A stretch of 35,833 nucleotides of DNA, taken from positions 1-35,833 of the forward strand of contig CALLJF010000014.1 of assembly GCA_938091495.1 (NCBI GenBank). The letters run 5' to 3'. A program made the translations under genes and the position numbers. Shown here piece after piece: positions 1 through 9,072 of the stretch. Origin of the DNA: an uncultured Nitrososphaerales archaeon (lineage in GTDB: Archaea > Thermoproteota > Nitrososphaeria > Nitrososphaerales > JACAEJ01). Numbering within the stretch: position 1 is the stretch's first letter; each line of letters opens with the position of its first letter. The notes under the pieces are model-generated. The model saw only the letters and a program-made list of their open reading frames with translations. It did not search any database and had not been told where the DNA came from.

Positions 1-85
1 ACAAGAATATTATGTTATCTGGTCCTTATAGAACTTTCTAAAGAACGATAAGGAAAAAAGGCAGTGTAAATCAATCCTCATAGAT

Positions 86-985
86 ATGACTAAATCTTCA
101 CAAAGAGAATGGCTGATAGCTCCAGGACCAGCATCGAAGGAATTGGCGATAAACATAGCTAGGAATGTTGGGGCTGATATTTTGTATATCGATTCAAAAA
201 TCTTCCCAGACGGTGAAAGCTACTTTAGGATAATCAATGATGTTAGAAATAAAAGAGTTGCAATAGTTCAATCGACTTATCCGCCTGTTGATAGGCATAT
301 CTCACAACTATTGTTTCTAGCTCATAAGCTCAGTGAAGATGGAGCAGAGGTTCATGCAATAATTCCATATCTTGCCTATGCTAGGCAGCATAGGGCATTC
401 TTACAAGGAGAGGTAGTCAGCTTGGGAGTTTTTGCCCATCTGCTAAGGTCTGTAGGAGTCAAAAGAGTAGTTACAGTTGATATACACAATGTAGAAGGTT
501 TGGGGCTCTTCTCCATGCCTGCTTATAGCGTATCAGCGATTCCTTTATTGGCTGAATACTTCAGCAAAAACCATACTTTAAGTGAAGCAGTAGCAATATC
601 TCCAGACTTTGGAGGGTCTGTCAGGGTAGAAGCCTTTGCAAGAATTCTTAAGATAAATCATATCGTCCTTGAAAAGGTAAGAGATAGGACTACTGGTGAA
701 ATCATATTCAAGGATGTGGCTAAGCAAGTTCAGAACAAAGATGTAATACTTGTGGATGATATAATAAGTAGTGGTAAGACTATGGAGCTAGCTGCAATGA
801 AGTTGAAGGAATGGGGGGCTAAAAGAATTTTTGCGACTTGCACTCATCCATTACTGGTAGAAGATGCTTTGGATAGAATTAAAAAAGCAGGGTTTGAAGA
901 AGTCATAGGAACCAATACCATACCAAGTCCTGTAAGCAAGATCGATGTTGCTCCAATTTTAGCGTCTTACCTTTCTACTCTATGA
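86..985 (+). CDS. prs: Ribose-phosphate pyrophosphokinase (PRPP synthase)
   Basis: Makes phosphoribosyl pyrophosphate from ribose 5-phosphate and ATP in the cytoplasm, feeding nucleotide, histidine, tryptophan and NAD synthesis. The 299 residues match the family length. Visible motifs are FPDGESYFRI (about 40-49), the D132-I-H134 metal site, SPDFGGSVRVEAFARI (about 172-187), the flexible-loop KVRDR (197-201), and the PRPP-binding loop VILVDDIISSGKT (220-232). The usual YARQDR motif reads YARQHR (residues 98-103), so the Asp after Arg-Gln is His here. The ATG at 86 leaves a normal N-terminus. The stop codon touches an inverted repeat at 985-1004 that carries the TATA box of the next gene. Confidence 0.96.
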   Translation: MTKSSQREWLIAPGPASKELAINIARNVGADILYIDSKIFPDGESYFRIINDVRNKRVAIVQSTYPPVDRHISQLLFLAHKLSEDGAEVHAIIPYLAYARQHRAFLQGEVVSLGVFAHLLRSVGVKRVVTVDIHNVEGLGLFSMPAYSVSAIPLLAEYFSKNHTLSEAVAISPDFGGSVRVEAFARILKINHIVLEKVRDRTTGEIIFKDVAKQVQNKDVILVDDIISSGKTMELAAMKLKEWGAKRIFATCTHPLLVEDALDRIKKAGFEEVIGTNTIPSPVSKIDVAPILASYLSTL

Positions 986-1004
986 CTTACGTTATAATGT
1001 AAGT
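985..1004 (+). promoter_or_regulatory. TATA box inside an inverted repeat, upstream of the tRNA methyltransferase gene
   Basis: ACTTAC (985-990) and GTAAGT (999-1004) are perfect complements around GTTATAAT. The TATA-like core ends about 20 bases before the TTG start at 1017, so the transcript would be nearly leaderless. The arms could be an operator overlapping TBP binding, or a small hairpin ending prs. The sequence does not decide between these. Confidence 0.5.
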
Positions 1005-1016
1005 TCATTATTCAAA

Positions 1017-2039
1017 TTGACAAACAAGAAATTCTTCTTACTCTCAGGAGAGAGAAGTACATTACCCCAAGCAGAACTGAGGGCTATAGTAGAAACCTAT
1101 GATGATAAAGCAAAGTTTGAAACGATTAATGAGAGAGTGATGATTGTAGATGGAAGGTTCGACTTAAAAATAATTTTAAAGAGAAGCGCATACGTTAATG
1201 CTGGTGGTAATCTTTTAACTCATTGTAAAATAGAGAATGCAGAGAAATCCATCAAAGCTATAGCCTTCGATGAATTTATGGAAGATTCTGTGAGTTTTGC
1301 AGCATATATCTTCAATCTATCTGATCAACACTTATCAGGGAAAATGGAAGCCATTATAGGCTCTGCTGTTAAGAAAAGATTACCTAAAGCAAAGGTTTCA
1401 TTGGAAAATCCTCAAAATATCGTAATTGGCATAATCTTTGATGATCATATTCTTTTAGGCTTCACAGATTATATGGCAAAAAGAATTTGGAAGTCAAGGA
1501 GACCTAGGGCAAGGCCTTTCTTTCATCCCTCAGCTCTTTATCCTAAGTTTGCAAGAGGACTTGTCAATTTAGCACATGTTAAAGAAGGAGATTTGCTACT
1601 AGATCCATTTTGTGGCACAGGAAGCGTGTTGATAGAAGCATCCATCATCGGGATCAATACGATTGGGATAGATGTATCTATGAAGATGTGTAGAGGATCC
1701 ATGGATAATCTAAAGCATTATGAGCTAGAAAGCCTTGGCGTAATAAATTCAGATGCATTAATGCTACCAATAAGGAATGTTAATGCCATAGTAACAGATG
1801 TGCCTTATGGGAGATGTGCATCATCAAGGGGGATAAAGACTATGAATTTGTTAAAAGATTTCATCCTACAGGCAGATGCAATTTTGCCTAAAGGAAGGTA
1901 TTGCATCATCGTTCATCCTAACACTATCGAACTGAATAATTTAGATACATTCGAAGTAAAAGAGAGACATGAGGTTTATGTCCATCGAAGTTTGACTAGG
2001 GCTATAACTGTATTAAGAAAAAATAGAGTTACGAAGTAA
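1017..2039 (+). CDS. tRNA (guanine-10 N2) methyltransferase, Trm-G10/Trm11 family
   Basis: Methylates N2 of G10 in tRNA, often to m2,2G in archaea, using S-adenosylmethionine. The N-terminal half (about 1-155) fits the ferredoxin-like plus THUMP region. The C-terminal half is a Rossmann methyltransferase with motif I DPFCGTG at 196-202 and motif IV at 261-265. Motif IV reads DVPYG where the family normally has DPPYG. The start is TTG, supported by the TATA box 20-25 bases upstream and the lack of a nearby in-frame ATG. It lies 31 bases after prs on the same strand. Family confidence is high; mono- versus dimethylation cannot be told from sequence. Confidence 0.9.
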   Translation: MTNKKFFLLSGERSTLPQAELRAIVETYDDKAKFETINERVMIVDGRFDLKIILKRSAYVNAGGNLLTHCKIENAEKSIKAIAFDEFMEDSVSFAAYIFNLSDQHLSGKMEAIIGSAVKKRLPKAKVSLENPQNIVIGIIFDDHILLGFTDYMAKRIWKSRRPRARPFFHPSALYPKFARGLVNLAHVKEGDLLLDPFCGTGSVLIEASIIGINTIGIDVSMKMCRGSMDNLKHYELESLGVINSDALMLPIRNVNAIVTDVPYGRCASSRGIKTMNLLKDFILQADAILPKGRYCIIVHPNTIELNNLDTFEVKERHEVYVHRSLTRAITVLRKNRVTK

Positions 2040-2128
2040 TAATGGCAAATAATTTAGTCTTCAAAAGAATTTTTCAAAACCTTGGTTATATTTAATAGAT
2101 ACCTATGGTATTAATTCTATGGGAAACC

Positions 2129-2536
2129 ATGATACTACCTTACGAGATGGTCTACAAGACCGCTATTCCAACTTTGAGGGCCATGATAGCAAGAAGGCTC
2201 GTTGAAGATTATGGTCTAATGCAAGAGGAAGTTGCTAAGAAGTTGGAAATAACTCAGGCTGCTGTAAGTTATTATATGAAAGGAAAGCGGGCCATAATTT
2301 TGAAATTAGATGATGTTGATGAAATTAAAAGCATAACAAACGAGATTGCCGATCTTCTTTTCCAAGGAAAGATAAGCCGAAGGGAGTTTAGGCTAAGAAT
2401 TACAGAAGCCTGTGATTTCATAAGAGACTCCAAGTTATTATGCGAAATTCATAAGCGCCTTGAGCCTGATGTTGATTCTGAGGATTGCCATGCTTGTGAT
2501 GGAGCCTTAAAGAAAAGAATGAACATTATGGTCTAG
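2129..2536 (+). CDS. Small helix-turn-helix transcriptional regulator (COG2522-like)
   Basis: Residues about 15-55 form an XRE-type helix-turn-helix with EEVAKKLEITQAAVSYYMKG. The C-terminal part has a C-x-x-H ... C-x-x-C arrangement (LLCEIHKRL, then DCHAC), suggesting a metal or Fe-S site. This matches the archaeal COG2522 regulators. An upstream in-frame ATG at 2105 exists, but the TATA box at about 2087-2094 predicts a transcript start near 2118, which favours the ATG at 2129. The gene converges on the cobT homologue with an 11-base overlap. Its targets are unknown; the neighbouring symporter-cobT operon is one candidate. Confidence 0.8.
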   Translation: MILPYEMVYKTAIPTLRAMIARRLVEDYGLMQEEVAKKLEITQAAVSYYMKGKRAIILKLDDVDEIKSITNEIADLLFQGKISRREFRLRITEACDFIRDSKLLCEIHKRLEPDVDSEDCHACDGALKKRMNIMV

Positions 2537-3665
2537 TAAGATTCTTTAACCTAGATTCTACTATCTTTTCGTAATTTCTCTCAATTTCAGCTTTTATTAC
2601 ATCGGTGGTTATCTTGCCTTTAGATTTAAGCATGGCTGCCAGAGTTACACCACCAGCTCCTACTCCTTCTCTAACAAAGCCATGGGCATAGGCTCTGAGG
2701 CCCTCTTTCTTGGATTCGCCAAGTCCTGGATCTGCGCCAAAGATGGGAATGTTTGCAGATTTGTTGATAAGCCAGCCGATGCTGGATGTTTTATCCTCGA
2801 CTATATAATTGGTCGTGCCTACAGCAACATTTCTAAGAACATTAGGTCTAATTCTGCTGATCAATGCTACTATTGCTGTCATCTGTGTACCCCCTGCCAA
2901 AATCACTGGGACTTTCTGTGCAGCTCCTAAAGTCATGCCTGTAACGCTTACCATCATGGGATCGCCGAGAGTGGATATTGCCCCGATAGGATCATCTTTA
3001 AGGCTGCCCATCTTAATGCCTGCTGCCTTCATCCCTTCCTCAACAACTTTGTTCTTTATCTCATGAGGGTTATCAGGCATGCTACTGCTTACTTTACCTC
3101 TAGCATCTATGCCGAGGCTCATCAACACTCCTAAAGCTGTAGTAGTCCCTGCTGGTATGCTCTCTCCCAGAACCAAATAATCAGCTATCTCGGCAAAATT
3201 TCTTCCTATGATCTCTGCATAGTTCATAGCCCTCTCAACAATATCTCTATCCAAGGCTCTTCCATTCTGTATGTTATCCCCAGGGCTTGGAATATTGATG
3301 GAAATATATGGTGCATTGGGCTTCACTTCACAGCCAGCCTCTACGATGAATAAAGGTATATTCGCCAACCTTAGAGCGCTCAAGGTTATTATCGCTGGCG
3401 TTGGCTTCCCATCAGGAGTTGCTGGTATTCCAGAAATGCACTTACACTCGCCGTAGTAGATCAACTCAGCATCTGCTGGAGGGGTACACTTTACAATTTC
3501 AGGGACTGCACCAGCAACCGTTATCCCTGGCACCATGGCAGTTTTAGTGTTGGCTATAGTGCAAACAAAGACAGGATTTTTTCCCTTTAATTTCTCTATG
3601 AATTGAGACGCTTTTGCTTTATCTCCTATCATGCTGACTTTATTAAGAATAATACTCATCTTCAT
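2526..3665 (-). CDS. cobT: CobT-family nicotinate-nucleotide:dimethylbenzimidazole phosphoribosyltransferase homologue (UPF0284)
   Basis: Archaeal relative of CobT, the enzyme that activates the lower base for the nucleotide loop of cobamides. The 379 residues are full length. Family features include GESIPAGTTTALGVLMSLG in the middle and a glycine-rich substrate region further on (AGGTQM). Start choice: the upstream symporter gene ends in TGATG, where its TGA (3667-3665) overlaps this ATG (3665-3663). A longer TTG start at 3668 is possible. The overlap makes translational coupling likely. The function is transferred from the family; the lower base used is unknown. Confidence 0.87.
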   Translation of the reverse strand: MKMSIILNKVSMIGDKAKASQFIEKLKGKNPVFVCTIANTKTAMVPGITVAGAVPEIVKCTPPADAELIYYGECKCISGIPATPDGKPTPAIITLSALRLANIPLFIVEAGCEVKPNAPYISINIPSPGDNIQNGRALDRDIVERAMNYAEIIGRNFAEIADYLVLGESIPAGTTTALGVLMSLGIDARGKVSSSMPDNPHEIKNKVVEEGMKAAGIKMGSLKDDPIGAISTLGDPMMVSVTGMTLGAAQKVPVILAGGTQMTAIVALISRIRPNVLRNVAVGTTNYIVEDKTSSIGWLINKSANIPIFGADPGLGESKKEGLRAYAHGFVREGVGAGGVTLAAMLKSKGKITTDVIKAEIERNYEKIVESRLKNLTRP

Positions 3666-5107
3666 CAACTCTTTTCTTTTTCATAAGGCTTTGGGTCTCT
3701 CCTTGGTATAAAAAGCTGCAATTTTTCCATAGAAGGCGGATTAGTCAAGTAAGAAACTATTATTAGAGCTATAAAAGATGCAAGAACTCCTATGAACGTT
3801 GGTTCTAGTAAAGTCGGTTGTAGTAACAATGGATCCACTCCTAACAAAGGAAGAGCTAGAAAAGCCCATGAGACTGCTATACTGGACCCTATAAGGGAAG
3901 AAGCAAAGGCTCCTGCTGCTGTTGCTCGCTTCCAATAGAAGGCTGCTAGGACTGTAACAAACGTTGCTGGTATCATTATGCGAAAGGTAAGTTCTACCAA
4001 CAGGATTATGTTTTGAAAGATGGCTGCTAAAACAAACCCTGCACTTCCCATTATGGCGCTTATCACTCTTATTCTGTTCATGCTCATCTTCAATTTGGGC
4101 CAGATGCCCCTTATGAGTAGAGTTGCAGCTACAATTTGGAAGATCACTACAGCTATCGCGCTTCCACTGAGTAAAGCTACTGATACAAGTCCAGAAAGTC
4201 CGGTATCTAGATTGGTTAAAGCAACGAATGGAGCTGCTGCTTCTGGTGGTATACCTGGGAATTGTACTGAAGCGAACATGCCTATAATAGCTGCTGCCAT
4301 TCCTACAATTATTATCAAAATACCCGCAAAGACCAACCCTATCCTTGCAGTGCGAACACTCTTGGCTGCGAATAGTATCTGATAGATATCAGCAGCTACC
4401 CAGAAGCTCAGAGTCATGAGCCAGAAGAAGGACCATATGGACAAAAGACCAACGTCTGAAAATAGGTTCAATTTATCTGGCGAGAGCGTTGTGATAACTT
4501 TCTCCCATCCACCTGCTCCAGACAAGGCAGTGGGTATTAGAATTGCTAACCCAGCTACAAGAACAAGGAACTTGACTATGTTTGTTACTGCAGATGCCCA
4601 TATTCCTCCCAAGGCTGTATATGTGATGAAGGGTATGGCTATTATTAGCATGGCTATGACAAGAGGAATGTTAAAGAAGGCATTCAAAACGAGCCCACCT
4701 CCCACAAAGCCTATGCTAAGAAGAGTTATGTATGCAAATACACCTAATACTGTAATAAGAACACGGCAACGAGAATCATACCTTAGCTCATAAATGTCTG
4801 TTATGGCATATTGCGCTAAAACTCTTAACCTTCCTGCTATTGTAAAGAATAGTATCCATGCGCCAATACCCAGCATTATGAAGAACCATGCTCCAGATAG
4901 ACCAAACAAGTATCCAAGCCCGCTCACACCTAGAGTAGCGCTAGAGATCATGGCAGCAAGGGTCAAAGCAATGTATAGAGCATTGAACTTTCTCCCAGCT
5001 ATTAGATAATCATCGTAAGCTCCAGAGCGTTTATACATGGTTATTCCTACAATGAACATCAATGCTATATATGCAAAGACTATTGCCCAATCGATAATCG
5101 TTATCAT
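3665..5107 (-). CDS. Sodium:solute symporter, SSS family
   Basis: Integral membrane protein of about 480 residues with some 13 hydrophobic segments, the SSS (LeuT-fold) layout. It begins ITIIDWAIVFAYIALMF and continues with DDYLIAGRKFNALYIALTLAA, a typical first-helix and early-loop region of this family. A more upstream ATG at 5161 is in frame, but the TATA box (about 5139-5149) puts the transcript start near 5117 and so favours the ATG at 5107. It forms a two-gene operon with cobT through a TGATG overlap. The substrate cannot be read from sequence. Linkage to cobT makes a cofactor precursor conceivable but unproven. Confidence 0.87.
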   Translation of the reverse strand: MITIIDWAIVFAYIALMFIVGITMYKRSGAYDDYLIAGRKFNALYIALTLAAMISSATLGVSGLGYLFGLSGAWFFIMLGIGAWILFFTIAGRLRVLAQYAITDIYELRYDSRCRVLITVLGVFAYITLLSIGFVGGGLVLNAFFNIPLVIAMLIIAIPFITYTALGGIWASAVTNIVKFLVLVAGLAILIPTALSGAGGWEKVITTLSPDKLNLFSDVGLLSIWSFFWLMTLSFWVAADIYQILFAAKSVRTARIGLVFAGILIIIVGMAAAIIGMFASVQFPGIPPEAAAPFVALTNLDTGLSGLVSVALLSGSAIAVVIFQIVAATLLIRGIWPKLKMSMNRIRVISAIMGSAGFVLAAIFQNIILLVELTFRIMIPATFVTVLAAFYWKRATAAGAFASSLIGSSIAVSWAFLALPLLGVDPLLLQPTLLEPTFIGVLASFIALIIVSYLTNPPSMEKLQLFIPRRDPKPYEKEKS

Positions 5108-5138
5108 ATCGTATCTTATTTTGCATGGATAAGAAGAC

Positions 5139-5176
5139 CATATAAGCCTTAATTTATGCACTACAATTGTAGTACA
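5139..5176 (-). promoter_or_regulatory. Promoter of the symporter-cobT operon with a 20-bp palindrome upstream
   Basis: On the minus strand a TATA element reads GGCTTATATGG (5149-5139), about 30 to 40 bases before the ATG at 5107. Just upstream of the TFB-recognition position lies TGCACTACAATTGTAGTACA (5157-5176), symmetric at nine of ten base pairs. The position suggests an operator for a dimeric regulator. The regulator is unknown. Confidence 0.6.
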
Positions 5177-5212
5177 AATATCTTGAGTTAATTATAATGA
5201 CTTACTCGGTTT

Positions 5213-6100
5213 TCAGCAACCTTTACTCTCTTCGTTTATATGCAGTTTGTGCCTCTCTTTATCTTCTATCTGTATAGTGCTATGAACTACTTTAAACCTC
5301 TCTTTAAGGACTTTCCTTGCCTCTTCTAAGATACAACACCATTCTCCAGATTTATTTATAGTGAGATGGGCGCTTATTGAATATATCCCAGAAGTTATCG
5401 TCCATAAATGCAAATGATGGACTTCTTCAACACCTTTTATGCTCAACAAAGCCTTTTCAACTTCTTTAGGAGATATCTGCTCTGGTGCGCTCTCCATAAG
5501 TATGTTCACGCTCCCCTTCAATAGTCTGTAGATGGTAGGCATCATGATAAGTCCTATGGCTACACTTGCTATAGGATCAATAACTCTTAATCCTGTCAGA
5601 AAGATTACTGCTCCAGAAGTAATGGCACCTATAGAACCTAAGGCGTCCATGATCACATGAAGAAAGGCTGATCTAAGGTTAAGGTTTTCCCTCGATGAAT
5701 TCCATAGTATCCTAGCCCCTATCAAGTTCACGGCTAAGCCTACAGTAGCTATTATCAGCATCTCTAGACCTAGAACTTGTGGTGGATAAAGGAAACGCTT
5801 GTAAGCCTCGAAGAATATGTATGCTACCAATGCTATTAGTATGATACCATTGAATAGAGCTACAAGTATCTCGATACGATGGTACCCAAAGGACTTTTCA
5901 GGGGTAGGTGGCTTCATGGCGTAGAAGCTAGCAAAAAAGCACATAGATAATCCTCCGACATCAGATAGCATGTGGACAGCATCAGACATCAAAGCTAGGC
6001 TATTTGTCAAAATGCTTCCTATGATCTCAATCACCATATATGAAGAAGTAAGGAAAAGAACAATCCCTAACCTTAGCCTGTTCCCAGCATTAATGGACAT
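5213..6100 (-). CDS. Cation diffusion facilitator, zinc-type exporter
   Basis: Exports divalent cations from the cytoplasm in exchange for protons. The 295 residues give six membrane segments and a C-terminal cytosolic domain (about 205-290). The membrane site is intact: D40-x2-H43-x3-D47 on helix II and H148-x3-D152 on helix V. The His-Asp pairs are typical of zinc (and cadmium) transporters in this family. An AT-rich TATA-like stretch lies about 27 to 40 bases before the ATG. The next gene downstream on this strand, the symporter, has its own promoter, so this gene is probably transcribed alone. Confidence 0.92.
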   Translation of the reverse strand: MSINAGNRLRLGIVLFLTSSYMVIEIIGSILTNSLALMSDAVHMLSDVGGLSMCFFASFYAMKPPTPEKSFGYHRIEILVALFNGIILIALVAYIFFEAYKRFLYPPQVLGLEMLIIATVGLAVNLIGARILWNSSRENLNLRSAFLHVIMDALGSIGAITSGAVIFLTGLRVIDPIASVAIGLIMMPTIYRLLKGSVNILMESAPEQISPKEVEKALLSIKGVEEVHHLHLWTITSGIYSISAHLTINKSGEWCCILEEARKVLKERFKVVHSTIQIEDKERHKLHINEESKGC

Positions 6101-6194
6101 TTAGCTATATCAACACTCGTCTAAAGCTTATAGTATAAAAATATACCACTAGAAATCAGCGTTAACTCTAATGATTCTATCTTGATCAGTTCTA

Positions 6195-7034
6195 TTAAAT
6201 CTTTCTTATGAACTCTGCAAGTCTTGCAACCTGCAATGTGGAAATTACATCGTGAGTGCGTATCAAATGAGCACTATTGTAAACGGCTATAGCTGTTGCT
6301 GATAGAGAGCCAAAGAGCCTATCTTCAGGCTCTTTTAGGTCCAATATCTTTCCTATGAAAGATTTTCTTGATACAGCTATGCATATAGGCTTATTGAGTT
6401 CACGAAGTTTCTCAAGGTTTTTTAACACATGACAATCCCAGATATGCCATGGCAAGTTCTCATTGCGAATAAAGCCTATTGCAGGGTCTATGAGTATCTT
6501 CTCATCATCTATCCCAGCCTTTCTCGCAATATTCAAACTTTCTTTCAAAGCCATTTTGATTTTTTCGATAGGATCTCCTTGATCGTGTTTTATTGCATGA
6601 GCAGCAATTATGAGACCGACATTGTAATCAGAAACGACCTTTGCCATGCTTACATCATGTTTTAGACCATAAACATCGTTGACAATAGTGGCTCCAGCCT
6701 TTATGGCTGCCTCTGCAGACTTGCTTCTTGTTGTATCAACGGATATTGGTAAAGAAATAGTCTCCTTTACCACTTTTATAGCCATGGATAATCTCTCGAT
6801 CTCTTCTTCTATGGATATTTCTGTCTTTAAGTATGGTGCTGTTGACATAGCTCCAATGTCTATTATATCCGCGCCTTCTTCTTCCATCCTTTTTGCCAAT
6901 TTTGCTATCTCACTAGGAGAAGTTCTTACTGATCCTTTGTAGAAAGATTCAGGACTTACGTTTATTACTCCCATTATTCGAACAGGATGCTCATCACCAA
7001 TCTTTACTCCAGCTAAATCCGAAAAAATTGCCAT
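6195..7034 (-). CDS. folP: Dihydropteroate synthase family protein
   Basis: TIM-barrel pterin-binding enzyme. It joins a hydroxymethylpterin pyrophosphate to an aryl amine, giving dihydropteroate or, in archaea with methanopterin-type cofactors, the ribofuranosyl-aminobenzene adduct. Motifs in order: GVINVSPESFYKGS, ADIIDIGAMSTAP, PISVDTTRS, IVNDVYG, DPAIGFIRN, SRKSFIG and a final RTHDV. DIGAMSTAP stands where bacterial enzymes have DIGGESTRP, as expected for an archaeal form. 279 residues, ATG start. The cofactor made (folate or methanopterin) cannot be decided here. Confidence 0.88.
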   Translation of the reverse strand: MAIFSDLAGVKIGDEHPVRIMGVINVSPESFYKGSVRTSPSEIAKLAKRMEEEGADIIDIGAMSTAPYLKTEISIEEEIERLSMAIKVVKETISLPISVDTTRSKSAEAAIKAGATIVNDVYGLKHDVSMAKVVSDYNVGLIIAAHAIKHDQGDPIEKIKMALKESLNIARKAGIDDEKILIDPAIGFIRNENLPWHIWDCHVLKNLEKLRELNKPICIAVSRKSFIGKILDLKEPEDRLFGSLSATAIAVYNSAHLIRTHDVISTLQVARLAEFIRKI

Positions 7035-7188
7035 AAGAAAGATTTTATTACATAAAGTTTAATCTTTTCCTTTCTAAGATGAACCGAAACACGTTATTTG
7101 TATACTTTTTTCTTTCGTTACTCATAACTTATACATAATTATTTGCTTAAATTATTGACCTTACCCATAAACGATAAGCAGAGTCTTC

Positions 7189-7200
7189 CATATTTAAATA
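7189..7200 (+). promoter_or_regulatory. TATA box of the secreted subtilisin gene
   Basis: The AT-rich element ATTTAAATA (about 7191-7200) is centred roughly 25 bases before the ATG at 7220, so the transcript probably starts at or next to the start codon. Confidence 0.5.
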
Positions 7201-7219
7201 TTTGTAATATAAATACGTT

Positions 7220-9055
7220 ATGGATATGTTAAAAACTAAGCAGGTTGCTAATAATTTGTTCAAGAGACGTAATGGGGAAAAGCTTCCAAGAGCATCTAGC
7301 ATCATGTTGACTTTTGTAATCCTTACTGGACTTTTCGTAACCCCTATGCTCGGATTAACTGTCAATTTAGGCAATTTATCAAATGAATTATTGATTAAAT
7401 TCAAGCCTGGGGTAAGTGAGCAATACAAAGTAGGGCTTCTAAATATACTGGGGCTTGAGATAGAGGACGAAATTCCTCAGACTCAGGTCCTTAAAGTCTC
7501 TGCTTCACGAGGATCTTTACAATACATTAAATCAGAATTATTGAGCAATCCTTTGATAGATTTTGTAGAAGAAGACTTTAAGATACCTCCTTCCATAATT
7601 CCTAATGATCAATATTATTCATCTGAGTGGCACTTAGAAAAAATCTCAGCTCCACAGGCATGGGACATTTCAACAGGAGATTCTAACGTTATAATAGCTG
7701 TTCTCGATAGCGGAGTTGATCCTAACCATCCCGATTTATCGTCAAAATTACTTCAAGGATACAACTTTTACGATAACAACTACAACACTACTGATGTTTA
7801 TGGTCATGGAACAAAGGTTGCAGGAGTTGCTGCAGCATTGACGAACAATACTATAGGTGTCTCATCCATAGGCTGGCAGTGCTCTATATTGCCTTTAAGG
7901 GTCACTGATACGAATGGCTACGCATACTCCTCACTCCTGACTAAAGCCCTGATTTATGCTGCTGATAGAGGTGCCAAAGTTGCAGTGATTAGCTTTGCAA
8001 TATTTGGTGGTAGCATGATATCTGATGCTGCAAAGTACTTCATGGATAAAGGAGGATTGGTAGTTGCTGCTGGAGGCAATGACAATACAAATCACACAGA
8101 CTCTGACAATCCCTACATAATTTCTGTAAGTGCAACTACGAGTAGCGATTCTAGAGCATCCTTCTCCAGTTATGGACCTTACATAGACCTATCGGCCCCA
8201 GGCTCGAGCATCTACACTACGATTAGAGGAGGTAGTTATGGTGGTGTATCTGGCACGTCCTTCTCAGCACCATTGACAGCAGGCTTGGCAGCTTTGATCT
8301 TTTCAGCCAACCCATCTTTGACCCCTACTCAAGTGGAGCAGATAATGAAGTCTACAGCCTTAGACCTTGGTGATCCTGGATACGATGTATATTATGGCTA
8401 TGGTAGAATAGACGCTTTAGGGGCTTTGACAAAAGCATCTGGCTTTGCAATTTATAGAGATACAGACCCTCCAAGCGTAATGATAACCTATCCAAGTGAT
8501 GGTGCTACAGTCTCTGGAAGTATCACTATAAGCGTCGATGCCTACGATAATGATTGTGTATCAATGGTAGAACTCTATAAAGATGGAGTCCTATATGCAA
8601 TTGACAATACAGCTCCTTTCAGCTTCTATTGGGATACGAATAACGAATCTAATGGCTTTCATACTTTAATGGCTAAAGCGTATGATGCATCTGGAAACAT
8701 TGGAGAATCAGATTCAGTCAGTATAAATGTATATAATGAAGTAGTTGGCGATGGAACTCCTCCTATTATAAGCATCACAAAACCTAGGAACGGCGCAAAG
8801 GTCTCAGGTAATATAAGGATATCAGCATCTGCATCTGATGAATCTGGTATAAGCAAAGTAGAGTTTTACGTGAATGACAATTTGATAAGCACTGATTATA
8901 GCAATCCTTACTATTGTTATTGGAACACGAAGTCTGTCAGCAATGGTTGGCATACGATAACTGTTAGAGCTTATGATAACTTTGGCAATTTTGCAGATGA
9001 TAGCATAATGGTAAATGTGTATAATAGATTATCGATTAGTAGATGGCGAAGATAA
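7220..9055 (+). CDS. Secreted subtilisin-like serine protease (S8) with two Ig-like repeats
   Basis: 611 residues. A hydrophobic export segment lies at about 28-46. An inhibitor-like propeptide (NELLIKFKPGV to about 122) is followed by the S8 catalytic domain (about 135-405). The triad is complete: D163 (AVLDSGVDPNHPD), H196 (YGHGTKVAG) and S347 (GVSGTSFSAP), with oxyanion Asn N287. The histidine that usually follows GHGT is Lys199. After the protease come two tandem modules of about 95 residues (415-508 and 512-605). Each begins with D/G-x-x-P-P and ends with a VN-V-YN strand, typical of bacterial-Ig-like (Big) domains. No C-terminal anchor is visible. It converges on the gene for the large surface protein, 59 bases away. 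Confidence 0.94.
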   Translation: MDMLKTKQVANNLFKRRNGEKLPRASSIMLTFVILTGLFVTPMLGLTVNLGNLSNELLIKFKPGVSEQYKVGLLNILGLEIEDEIPQTQVLKVSASRGSLQYIKSELLSNPLIDFVEEDFKIPPSIIPNDQYYSSEWHLEKISAPQAWDISTGDSNVIIAVLDSGVDPNHPDLSSKLLQGYNFYDNNYNTTDVYGHGTKVAGVAAALTNNTIGVSSIGWQCSILPLRVTDTNGYAYSSLLTKALIYAADRGAKVAVISFAIFGGSMISDAAKYFMDKGGLVVAAGGNDNTNHTDSDNPYIISVSATTSSDSRASFSSYGPYIDLSAPGSSIYTTIRGGSYGGVSGTSFSAPLTAGLAALIFSANPSLTPTQVEQIMKSTALDLGDPGYDVYYGYGRIDALGALTKASGFAIYRDTDPPSVMITYPSDGATVSGSITISVDAYDNDCVSMVELYKDGVLYAIDNTAPFSFYWDTNNESNGFHTLMAKAYDASGNIGESDSVSINVYNEVVGDGTPPIISITKPRNGAKVSGNIRISASASDESGISKVEFYVNDNLISTDYSNPYYCYWNTKSVSNGWHTITVRAYDNFGNFADDSIMVNVYNRLSISRWRR

Positions 9056-9072
9056 AGAAATTTGATGGTTGA

